From an uncultured Mycoplasmatota bacterium (GTDB taxonomy: Bacteria; Bacillota_I; Bacilli_A; RF39; UBA660), in the NCBI GenBank assembly GCA_947087145.1, contig CAMUBM010000002.1:1-20668 (forward strand): a DNA stretch of 20,668 nt, written 5' to 3'. Positions 7,774 to 13,766 of the stretch are shown in pieces (the first letter of the stretch is position 1; every line of letters begins with the position of its first letter). A program made the translations under genes and the position numbers. The notes under the pieces were generated by a model that saw nothing but the letters and a program-made list of their open reading frames with translations, was not told the DNA's origin and did not search any database.

Positions 7774-8577
7774 ATGTTAGAACAAATATTATCCCTACAT
7801 CCTATTTTACAAGCAGGACTAGCAACACTTTTTACTTGGAGTGTTACAGCGATTGGTGCATCCCTTGTTTATTTTTTTAAACACATCAATAAAAATTTAA
7901 TGGATGGCATGCTCGGATTTGCTGCTGGAGTTATGATTGCTGCGTCTTTCTTCTCATTAATTGCTCCCGCTATTTCTATGGCAGAAAGTTTAAAATTTAT
8001 TCCTTGGCTCGTTGTTTTTATTGGTTTCTTTTTTGGTGGATTGCTTTTATTTATTGGAGACAAAATTTATGATATTTATGAGAAAAAACATCCTTTAAAA
8101 GAAGGGGCAACGAGTTTTAAAAGAGTCATTCTATTAATCAGTTCCATTACTCTTCATAACATTCCAGAGGGTATGGCTGTTGGAGTTGCTTTTGGTTCTG
8201 TTATTTATGGTTTAGATGGAGCGACTCTTGCTGCAGCATGGACACTTGCTCTTGGGATTGGACTTCAAAATTTTCCGGAGGGAACTGCTGTTAGTATGCC
8301 TTTGCGTCGGGAAGGAATGAGTCGTAATCAATCTTTTTTCCTAGGACAATTGAGTGGAGTTGTTGAACCAATTGCTGGAATTGTGGGAGCTCTACTGGTT
8401 ATGAAAATGCGCGTGTTACTTCCTTTCTTGCTCTCTTTTGCAGCAGGGGCTATGATTTATGTGGTAGTAGAGGAACTGATACCTGAAAGTCAAACGAATA
8501 AGAAGAAAGATTTGATGGCTTTGTTTACTTTGATTGGTTTTTCTGTCATGATGATTTTAGATATTGCTTTGGGTTAA
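7774..8577 (+). CDS. ZIP family metal transporter (GufA/ZupT-like)
   Basis: This 267-residue integral membrane protein has eight predicted helices and would move divalent metal (zinc, possibly iron or manganese) across the cytoplasmic membrane. The two metal-site helices are clear: TLHNIPEGMAVGVAFG (helix 4, His128, Asn129, Glu132) and QNFPEGTAVSMPLRREG (helix 5, Asn166, Glu169). 'VVEELIPES' (about 230-238) is the conserved helix 7 motif. 'RREGMSR' between helices 5 and 6 is characteristic of the ZupT/GufA branch. ATG 7774 follows AAGGAGAGAAAAAATT. It is the only intact plus-strand gene and is transcribed divergently from the DUF5131 gene. A terminator follows its stop. No metal-responsive operator is recognised in the 111-base upstream gap. 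Confidence 0.92.
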   Translation: MLEQILSLHPILQAGLATLFTWSVTAIGASLVYFFKHINKNLMDGMLGFAAGVMIAASFFSLIAPAISMAESLKFIPWLVVFIGFFFGGLLLFIGDKIYDIYEKKHPLKEGATSFKRVILLISSITLHNIPEGMAVGVAFGSVIYGLDGATLAAAWTLALGIGLQNFPEGTAVSMPLRREGMSRNQSFFLGQLSGVVEPIAGIVGALLVMKMRVLLPFLLSFAAGAMIYVVVEELIPESQTNKKKDLMALFTLIGFSVMMILDIALG

Positions 8578-8604
8578 AAAAGACTTGCTTTGGTGCAAGT
8601 TTTT
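8576..8604. terminator. Terminator shared by convergent ZIP and phospholipase-like genes
   Basis: The hairpin ACTTGC (8583-8588), loop TTTGGT, GCAAGT (8595-8600) is flanked by A6 on the left and a T run on the right. It overlaps both stop codons and can serve both strands. Confidence 0.75.
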
Positions 8605-9499
8605 ATGTGTTTTGTTTTCTAACATATTTCATTTCTTGGCTTTCTTCTAAATCTATTCCTGTATTATAAGAGATATTCGGAAAATAGTTTTTTAAAGTTT
8701 CTAGACTCTTCTTTCCATATAAATATTTATTGGTTTCTTCAATCGCTATACATGCATTTTCAATACTATTCAAATACAAGTCTAGAGCACTCGCCTTGTT
8801 TTCTTTTCCTGTTACAGGATGATACCAAGATTTATGACTTTCGTTAGCAATTTCTTCTTTTGTTAGATGATTTGTTTTTAAATATCTTTCCATGCTCACT
8901 ACTGTTTCACAAATTTTTTGGTTGTTTAAATGCAAGTATTTTAAAGCATTTTGCCCTAGTAAAATAAAAAATAAAGTTATTTGGTAGTTTCTTGCTACAT
9001 GGTTTAAATGATAAACATCTAAATAAAGTTCGTTCAGCGCTTGTCTACATTCTATTGGTACTAAAGTGAAGTACTCATTAATAGGAAATTGGAAAACAGA
9101 TTTTTGTAATCGTTGTTTAACAAAATAAGAGTCTAAATAACATTCTACTAAGGTATGCCCATTTATAAATTGTCCTTTTACAGGTTGTGTACCTTTTTCG
9201 ATATAATAAACATAAGGATGAATAGTCGTATCTAAAAAGTAGTGACAAATATGCCCATATAACATAGCCATAATCGAAGCGTTCTCTTGTTCTTTTTCTT
9301 CTTTTACTTTTTTTAAGAATTGTAGTAAGAACGCTTGTGTTTTTTTAGTGTGCGTGAGTTCGTTATAGTTTGATAAATCAATGCCATGAGCAAATGTAGT
9401 CATTAGTTTTTGATTTATTTCGGTTTTAAGAATTTTTTCTTGTTTTAATTTTTCATACGTTTCTAAAGCCATTTGCGTGTGAGTAATATAAGATGCCAT
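8603..9499 (-). CDS. Zinc-dependent phospholipase C-like protein
   Basis: The preferred start is the ATG at 9499 (MASYITHTQ, preceded by GTGAGGGAAAA), giving 298 residues. The frame stays open to 9559, but that would overlap the upstream gene and add a basic leader. The ligand pattern of the zinc-dependent phospholipase C family is visible: His7, His38/Asp41 (AHGIDLS), His83, His86-x3-Asp90-x3-His94 (GHICHYFLDTTIHPYVYY) and His115-x3-Glu119 (GHTLVE). In the secreted bacterial enzymes these residues bind three zinc ions. Here there is no signal peptide, as is common for the uncharacterised clostridial members annotated 'zinc dependent phospholipase C family protein'. So the fold is well supported, but lipase activity and export are not. 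It is the last gene of an operon with a rhodanese lipoprotein and two small membrane proteins. Confidence 0.8.
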   Translation of the reverse strand: MASYITHTQMALETYEKLKQEKILKTEINQKLMTTFAHGIDLSNYNELTHTKKTQAFLLQFLKKVKEEKEQENASIMAMLYGHICHYFLDTTIHPYVYYIEKGTQPVKGQFINGHTLVECYLDSYFVKQRLQKSVFQFPINEYFTLVPIECRQALNELYLDVYHLNHVARNYQITLFFILLGQNALKYLHLNNQKICETVVSMERYLKTNHLTKEEIANESHKSWYHPVTGKENKASALDLYLNSIENACIAIEETNKYLYGKKSLETLKNYFPNISYNTGIDLEESQEMKYVRKQNT

Positions 9500-9551
9500 T
9501 TTTTCCCTCACTTTCTTTTTTCGTTTTATTTTAGCATTCATAATAAAGAAG

Positions 9552-9842
9552 TCAACCATTTTCTTTTTGCTTACACTTCTTTTTTATAAAAGCCTCTTTT
9601 CCTTTTAGGAAGCATCCGATAAATAAAAATGTATCTATAAAAAACAAAAAGATACTTATGTATTTATTTTCTTTAAAAAGACGTATTCCTAAGAATAGTA
9701 TTAAACCTAAAATACTTAAAAAAAATAAACTTATGGTTATTAATAAAGGATAACGAATCCACTTACTTATTTTTTTATTTTTACTAATTTCTAAACTTCC
9801 TTCTAAAAGTAATTCTGCTATGAATTCAAATAAATATTCCAT
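9552..9842 (-). CDS. Small membrane protein, unknown function
   Basis: The ATG at 9842 (MEYLFEFIAELLLEGSLEIS) follows AGAGAGGGCTACATT and gives 96 residues. The frame runs open to 9911, but that start overlaps the neighbouring 51-residue gene and has no ribosome site. An amphipathic N-terminal helix (1-18) is followed by a basic linker (NKKISKWIRYP). Two hydrophobic helices follow at about 31-51 and 59-77, and a Lys-rich tail (KKKCKQKENG) closes it. Proteins of the form 'MEYLFEFI.ELILEGS.E.SKNKKI.KWIRYPLL' recur in low-GC Firmicutes with no assigned role. It lies between the 51-residue gene (17-base gap) and the phospholipase-like gene (52-base gap). Confidence 0.7.
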   Translation of the reverse strand: MEYLFEFIAELLLEGSLEISKNKKISKWIRYPLLITISLFFLSILGLILFLGIRLFKENKYISIFLFFIDTFLFIGCFLKGKEAFIKKKCKQKENG

Positions 9843-9859
9843 AATGTAGCCCTCTCTTT

Positions 9860-10015
9860 TTACTTCTTTTTGGTATTTGCAAAATTTCCTATTGCAATGC
9901 AAAGCCAACAACAGCCAAGAATAAGATTAATAGTTTCTTTTCCCGTAAAATAAGTTATAAAAAAGCAAATAGATGCTAAGAAAGATAGTAAACTTGCCGT
10001 TTGTTTATTACTCAT
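9860..10015 (-). CDS. 51-residue two-helix membrane peptide gene
   Basis: This short gene starts at ATG 10015, six bases after the stop of the rhodanese gene, and ends at TAA 9860-9862, 17 bases before the next start. It encodes MSNKQTASLLSFLASICFFI (residues 1-20), a short TGKETI turn, then LILGCCWLCIAIGNF and a KKK end. Two hydrophobic helices (about 8-23 and 29-45) with a tight turn give a hairpin with both ends probably cytoplasmic. Perfect fit into the operon gap and coding-like codon use support it. The ribosome site (GAATAGAG) is weak, so translation may depend on coupling to the upstream gene. Function is unknown. Confidence 0.65.
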   Translation of the reverse strand: MSNKQTASLLSFLASICFFITYFTGKETINLILGCCWLCIAIGNFANTKKK

Positions 10016-10021
10016 AAAACT

Positions 10022-10363
10022 CTATTCTTTTTCCAAATCAATACTTTGATAGGCTCCAAGATCATATACGGAATATCCTAAATTTTTTAAAGTATTGTAA
10101 GCAGATTTACTACGATTACCACTTTTGCAATAAACAAAGATATTTTTATTTTTATCTATGTTTGTCGTTGCGTTGATTTCATTGTATGGAATGTTAATGG
10201 CTCCTTTTACATGTCCGCTTTCATATTCTTCTTTTGTTCTTACATCAATGATAATGTATTCTTTTTCTTGCATTATTTCTTTATAAGAGATTTCTTTGTT
10301 TTCTTTTGTTCCACAGCCGAAAAGAAAGAAACTTGCAATTAATACTAGTAATATTTTTTTCAT
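10022..10363 (-). CDS. Rhodanese-like domain lipoprotein
   Basis: The product has 113 residues. The N-terminus is a lipoprotein signal: MKK, a hydrophobic core and the lipobox FLFGC with Cys17 as the lipidation site, so the domain sits on the outer face of the membrane. Residues 26-110 form one rhodanese domain: IIDVRTKEEYESGHVKGAINIPY, then the active-site loop CKSGNRS with Cys79. Rhodaneses carry sulfur as a persulfide on this Cys and transfer it to thiols or cyanide. Extracytoplasmic single-domain forms are widespread, but their acceptors are mostly unknown. It is the first gene of the operon leading to the phospholipase-like protein. No convincing promoter is visible in the AT-rich 170 bases upstream. 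Confidence 0.9.
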   Translation of the reverse strand: MKKILLVLIASFFLFGCGTKENKEISYKEIMQEKEYIIIDVRTKEEYESGHVKGAINIPYNEINATTNIDKNKNIFVYCKSGNRSKSAYNTLKNLGYSVYDLGAYQSIDLEKE

Positions 10364-10534
10364 ATACCACTCACTTCTTTTCTAGTTTCATTTTATCATA
10401 TTTTTTTATTATTTTTTCTTTATTTTGTTTGTTTTCTAATAAATTAATAGAAAAGTTTTGCTTCTGGCATAATTGATGCTACTCCACTCATCACAATATA
10501 ATTTCTCCTCATTTATTTTGTTGTAACTTAACAT

Positions 10535-10564
10535 AAAAAAAGCCATTCTATTTCTAGAATCGCT
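10535..10564 (-). terminator. Intrinsic terminator after the DUF1653 gene
   Basis: On the minus strand, AGC-g-ATTCTA, loop GAAA, TAGAAT-g-GCT and a run of seven Ts follow 11 bases after the DUF1653 stop. One G/G mismatch interrupts the stem. Confidence 0.75.
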
Positions 10565-10575
10565 CGACATAATTA

Positions 10576-10815
10576 TTATTTATGATTTTCATTTTTACTA
10601 GTAATTTCTTGTAATTCAAATCTATATTTTTGACCATTCCTATTTACTTCACTCATAAATTCTTCATAAGGTCTGCACCATAGTTTTCCTTCTTCATAAA
10701 GGGCCCTATAAGCAACCATTTTTTCTACCGTTTTACTATTGTAAATAATATCTTCTACTAAATACAAATCTCCGCTGTAATGTTTGTAAATTCCTTTAAT
10801 TTTTAATTCTCTCAT
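10576..10815 (-). CDS. DUF1653 domain protein
   Basis: This 79-residue soluble protein consists almost entirely of the DUF1653 domain. The pattern is 'G.YKHYSGDLYLVEDI..NS.T.E.MVAYRALY..GKLWCRPYEEFMSEV..NGQKYRFE', with the conserved KHY (11-13), LYLVE (17-21), YRALY (36-40) and W-x-RP-x-x-x-F core. The biochemical role of this family is not established. ATG 10815 follows CGAAAGGAAAATAAA. It is a single-gene unit closed by a hairpin terminator. The 198 bases upstream, between it and the acetyltransferase gene, contain no intact gene, only a possible coding remnant (see findings). Confidence 0.88.
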   Translation of the reverse strand: MRELKIKGIYKHYSGDLYLVEDIIYNSKTVEKMVAYRALYEEGKLWCRPYEEFMSEVNRNGQKYRFELQEITSKNENHK

Positions 10816-11013
10816 TTTATTTTCCTTTCGTTTTCAATTATTACAATCTTTTTTATCCTTCTGCATTATATATCATTTCTTATTTCTATTTTATCAAAAA
10901 GCTTTGAAACGTTGTTGTATTCTGCAACCAATACTTCATTATTTTATTCATTAGTATACATTTCATTTCTACTGCCTCCCCTTATTGGCAAAAGTTTTTT
11001 ATATTTTGCCTAT

Positions 11014-11475
11014 TCATTTTAGTTCTTTAGAGTAAGCGATATTTTTCACTTTCATGCCAAATTTTTCATAGGTTTTTCTAGCCACGTCATTTTCTTCATT
11101 AACTGTCAAAGAAATATCGGTACAATTTTCTTTTCTTGCTACTTGTTCTATAAATTCTAAAAGTTGTGTTCCTATTTTCTTTCCACGATAAGAACTATCG
11201 ACACACATGGCTTCTATGTGCAGTTGCTTTCGATATCGTAAAATAGGATTGTCTTTTTCTACTATATTAAATATTACGTATCCAACAATTTCATTATCTA
11301 ATCTAGCTACATAAATATTTTTTTCTTGAATTAGATATTCTAATCTTTCTTTTGTAATTGCTTCTTTCGTAGGTAAAAATAAATCAGGTCGCCAATTTAC
11401 ATGCAAATTATGAACTTGACAAGCCAATGCATTTATTCTTTTGTAATTCTCTATTTTTGGTATTTCTATTTTCAT
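11014..11475 (-). CDS. GNAT family N-acetyltransferase
   Basis: This 153-residue cytoplasmic enzyme transfers an acetyl group from acetyl-CoA to an amine on an unidentified substrate. The acetyl-CoA binding motif A is clear: AMCVDSSYRGKKIGTQLLEF (about residues 89-108), with the R/Q-x-x-G-x-G/A-type loop as YRGKKIG. The second conserved block, 'NEENDVARKTYEKFGM' (126-141), is motif B. N-terminal residues 15-45 (HNLHVNWRPDLF) resemble the acceptor-site part of small antibiotic or spermidine acetyltransferases, but no specific subfamily is recognised. ATG 11475 follows AGAAAGGGAAAATA. It is probably transcribed alone. Confidence 0.88.
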   Translation of the reverse strand: MKIEIPKIENYKRINALACQVHNLHVNWRPDLFLPTKEAITKERLEYLIQEKNIYVARLDNEIVGYVIFNIVEKDNPILRYRKQLHIEAMCVDSSYRGKKIGTQLLEFIEQVARKENCTDISLTVNEENDVARKTYEKFGMKVKNIAYSKELK

Positions 11476-11602
11476 TATTTTCCCTTTCTTTGTTTAGAAT
11501 TTAATTTTATTTATAAATTCTTTCTTCCATTATTTTCAATCTATATTTATTTTACTATAGATTTTTTAACTTTTCTATTCTTTTTCATTTTTATTTCAAA
11601 CT

Positions 11603-11623
11603 AAAAAAAGAAGAATTATCCTC
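11603..11623 (-). terminator. Weak terminator at the end of the Bce/Yxd operon
   Basis: On the minus strand, GAGGA, loop TAAT, TCTTC (one G-U pair) is followed by a T7 run. It overlaps the stop of the zinc-ribbon gene. The stem is short, so the strength is doubtful. Confidence 0.4.
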
Positions 11624-11886
11624 CTAAATATATCTTTTTTATTTTCTCTTGCAATTCTTTTGTTACTTCAAAATGATCTACTTTGTTTTCTACTTTTTTA
11701 GGCACTACAGCATCCACATAACAGAAAGGACAAATCGCCGTTTTTTCATTTCTATCTTGTACCCACTCTGTTATTTTTTTCAAAAGGAAAAGTTTTGCCA
11801 CAATATAAACAAATACAATTTTGATAACGTTTTAAGAGTTGTTTATTTTCAAAAACATAAGTGTAGATTATTTCTATTTCTGTCAT
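11616..11886 (-). pseudogene. Zinc-ribbon protein, frameshifted in an A7 run
   Basis: The proper start is ATG 11886, overlapping the upstream stop as ATGA. It reads MTEIEIIYTYVFENKQLLKR, then CICLYCGKTFPFEK. At the A7 run (T7 at 11774-11780 on +) the frame is lost by one base. The following frame continues ITEWVQDRNEKTAICPFCYV through DAVVPKK to the end at 11616. Joined, the protein is about 89 residues with two CxxC knuckles (CLYC and CPFC) that would bind one zinc. It matches the layout of small Firmicutes proteins of the form '..CLYC...F...EI.EW.D.G.TA.CPYC..DAV'. A truncated 61-residue product from 11801 could only start inside the gene and would lack the first knuckle. Its function is unknown. 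The break may be an error or real. Confidence 0.7.
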
Positions 11887-12290
11887 AATACAAATTCCTT
11901 TATTTTTTCATACTCTTCTTCTGTTATTTTATAAATGCCATTGTAAGGTTGTTCGATATAAAAATCATTCTTTCTTTTATAAACAAAGATTGTAGATGCT
12001 CCTTGTTCAATAAAATGAAAGTTAATTTGTAATTTTTCACTGCCATTTGTTGGTGCATCTTGAATACTTTCTAATCTCGTCTTTCTTGTTTCTTTGTTTA
12101 AAATATTTAGTATTTCTTTCATTTTTGCTTGGTCTTCTATTTTTTTATTTTCTATTGTTATACTTTCTAAAGTTTCTATTTCTGGTAAACGAAGTGTATA
12201 TTTTGGTTTATTTAAAAAGTAAAAACCTATTTCTATTCCAATGAATAAAAAGGTGGCACAACAAAAGCCTATTATAAATTTCTTTTTCAT
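11883..12290 (-). CDS. Membrane-anchored DUF5301-like protein
   Basis: The chosen start is ATG 12290 (MKKKFIIGFCC), which overlaps the stop of yxeA as ATGA and follows AGTAGGGAAAGA; the product has 135 residues. The open frame to 12350 would only add a basic leader inside yxeA. One membrane helix (about 5-26) places the rest outside. The outer domain contains LPEIETLESITIENKKIED, 'EILNILN', 'TRLESIQDAPT' and 'TIFVYKRKNDFYIEQPYNGIYKI'. The YIEQPYNGIY ending is the pattern I associate with DUF5301. It belongs to the accessory tail of the Bce/Yxd-type operon and is coupled to genes on both sides. The family assignment is moderate and the function unknown. Confidence 0.65.
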   Translation of the reverse strand: MKKKFIIGFCCATFLFIGIEIGFYFLNKPKYTLRLPEIETLESITIENKKIEDQAKMKEILNILNKETRKTRLESIQDAPTNGSEKLQINFHFIEQGASTIFVYKRKNDFYIEQPYNGIYKITEEEYEKIKEFVL

Positions 12291-12631
12291 TCTTTCCCTA
12301 CTTTTTCTTTGATGGTATCGTTTAACTCTTCTTTTTGTACTTCTTTCCAACTAACCACACCACGAACGACCATGTATTTTAGTTCAATCAATGCATCTTG
12401 TTTTAGTTCTCTAGAAGTTTTAAATTTTATTTGTTTTTCTTTTCCGTTTTCTTTGTAAGCCGTGAGTGTATATTCATAAGGCATATCTCCTTCAACTTTT
12501 TCAAGTTTGGTGTTTTCAATTTTGGCATAATATAGAGTGTATTCTTCAAAGCAAAAATAATAGGTCATACCACAGAATAAAATAAGTAGTATGGTGCCAA
12601 TAAAAATAGGTAAATTTTCTTTAAATTTCAT
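12287..12631 (-). CDS. yxeA: YxeA family (DUF1093) membrane-anchored protein
   Basis: This 114-residue protein has one N-terminal membrane helix (about residues 8-27) and an extracytoplasmic domain of the YxeA/DUF1093 family: YYAKIENTKLEKVEGDMPYE, then 'YTLTAYKENGKEKQIKFKTSRELKQDA' and 'VVRGVVSWKEVQKEEL'. In Bacillus subtilis, yxeA is the last gene of the yxdLM-yxeA operon controlled by the YxdJ response regulator; the same association is seen here. Its biochemical role is unknown. It overlaps the VanZ-RDD gene by 11 bases and the next gene by four, so all three are translationally coupled. Confidence 0.85.
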   Translation of the reverse strand: MKFKENLPIFIGTILLILFCGMTYYFCFEEYTLYYAKIENTKLEKVEGDMPYEYTLTAYKENGKEKQIKFKTSRELKQDALIELKYMVVRGVVSWKEVQKEELNDTIKEKVGKE

Positions 12632-13727
12632 TTGCTGTCTCTCCTCTCTTAATTGTACTTTTATAGGTGCATTTAAATAATTTATCGTAGAAATGTTGTT
12701 TTTTGATGATTAAAATTAAGGTATTCATGAAGTAGAATAGTAAAATGCTTAGAAAACTTGCTAAATAAAAATAAATGGAAATTGTGGTTGTAACATCTAG
12801 GTGTCTTATAAGTAAGTAAGTTCCTACTACTAACCAAAAAGGTAATAAAAAGTAATAAAAGTATAAAAATAAATTTCTAAGAATAGAGCGCAGAAACCGA
12901 ACATTTTTGTACTCTATTTTTACATTTAAGAAACTGCTTCCTAATGTTTTGTCTTTCTTTAGTAGAGGAATTATTCCAAAATAAAGGATAAATACGAGAA
13001 GAAAAGTATATTTTTTAATAAACAAACTAGTAAGCATTGCAAGGAAGAGATACAAAAAGAAATCTAGAAAGAATATGGTAATTCTTCTTAAACCAGAGAC
13101 TTCTTCTCCTACTCTTCTTGCTTTATTATCGATTTCTTCTCTAGTTGGTAAATAATTATCTAATATCCCCATGATTCCAAATCCAAGGAGTCCTCCGATG
13201 GTATTCGTGAGTAAATCGTCTACATCGAAAACTCTGTAAGGATGTGGGTAGATGAAATATAAACCAGAAAGTTGTGTGAGTTCAAAAAATAAACTTAGTA
13301 AAAAACTATAGAGAAATGTTTTTTTCAAACTGCATTTAAAGTAATAACGCAGATACATTCCAAAAGGAATGGTCATAAAGACATTGAAAATTACAGTGTA
13401 AAAACAAGGTTCTGTTAATGCTTTTAGATAAGTGTGTGGATCCCTTAAAACAAAGGAACTTTCTTTCATTAAGTCACTTATAAAACCAAAAGGAATAAGT
13501 CGTATACTATTCGGTTTTGCAACAACCTCTTCTATTTTAGGAAGTGGTAAGATGACTAGAAAATAAATGGTTATCATGTACAGAATAAAGGAATAAACAA
13601 TTAGTGTTTTAAAAGGACTGATGGAACCATATTTATGGTATTCATGAAGCATAAAGGGAATGGTAAATAAAAGTGCAATAATAGGAAAGATAAAAATGGA
13701 TGATCGAATTGCAGTAATGTAGGCCAT
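12621..13727 (-). CDS. VanZ-RDD fusion membrane protein
   Basis: The product has 368 residues with about nine or ten helices. Residues 40-190 form a VanZ-like domain: 'IRLIPFGFI' (75-83), 'FNVFMTIPFGMYLRYYF', 'LSLFFELTQL' (144-153) and 'FDVDDLLTNTIGGLLGFGI' (167-185). Residues 212-355 look like an RDD domain, with 'LRRITIFFLDFFLYL' and 'KTLGSSFLNVKI' before two more helices. VanZ proteins are linked to low-level teicoplanin or lipoglycopeptide tolerance; RDD domains are membrane proteins of largely unclear function, some linked to ion transport. Its ATG follows AAAGAGGAATTTTT, 39 bases after the permease stop, so it is in the transporter operon. This fused form is placed between the permease and YxeA, where B. 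subtilis has no extra gene. Confidence 0.8.
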   Translation of the reverse strand: MAYITAIRSSIFIFPIIALLFTIPFMLHEYHKYGSISPFKTLIVYSFILYMITIYFLVILPLPKIEEVVAKPNSIRLIPFGFISDLMKESSFVLRDPHTYLKALTEPCFYTVIFNVFMTIPFGMYLRYYFKCSLKKTFLYSFLLSLFFELTQLSGLYFIYPHPYRVFDVDDLLTNTIGGLLGFGIMGILDNYLPTREEIDNKARRVGEEVSGLRRITIFFLDFFLYLFLAMLTSLFIKKYTFLLVFILYFGIIPLLKKDKTLGSSFLNVKIEYKNVRFLRSILRNLFLYFYYFLLPFWLVVGTYLLIRHLDVTTTISIYFYLASFLSILLFYFMNTLILIIKKQHFYDKLFKCTYKSTIKRGETANEI

Positions 13728-13766
13728 AAAAATTCCTCTTTCTACTCTTTTTTATTTTAACACATT

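Noticed and set aside
6922..8577. Prophage fragment around the DUF5131 gene
   Set aside because: The neighbours are a metal transporter and a cell-wall hydrolase-like gene; no integrase, capsid, terminase or attachment repeats are present.
9843..9911. N-terminal extension of the 96-residue membrane protein
   Set aside because: It overlaps the 51-residue gene in another frame and has no ribosome site, while ATG 9842 has AGAGAGGG at good spacing.
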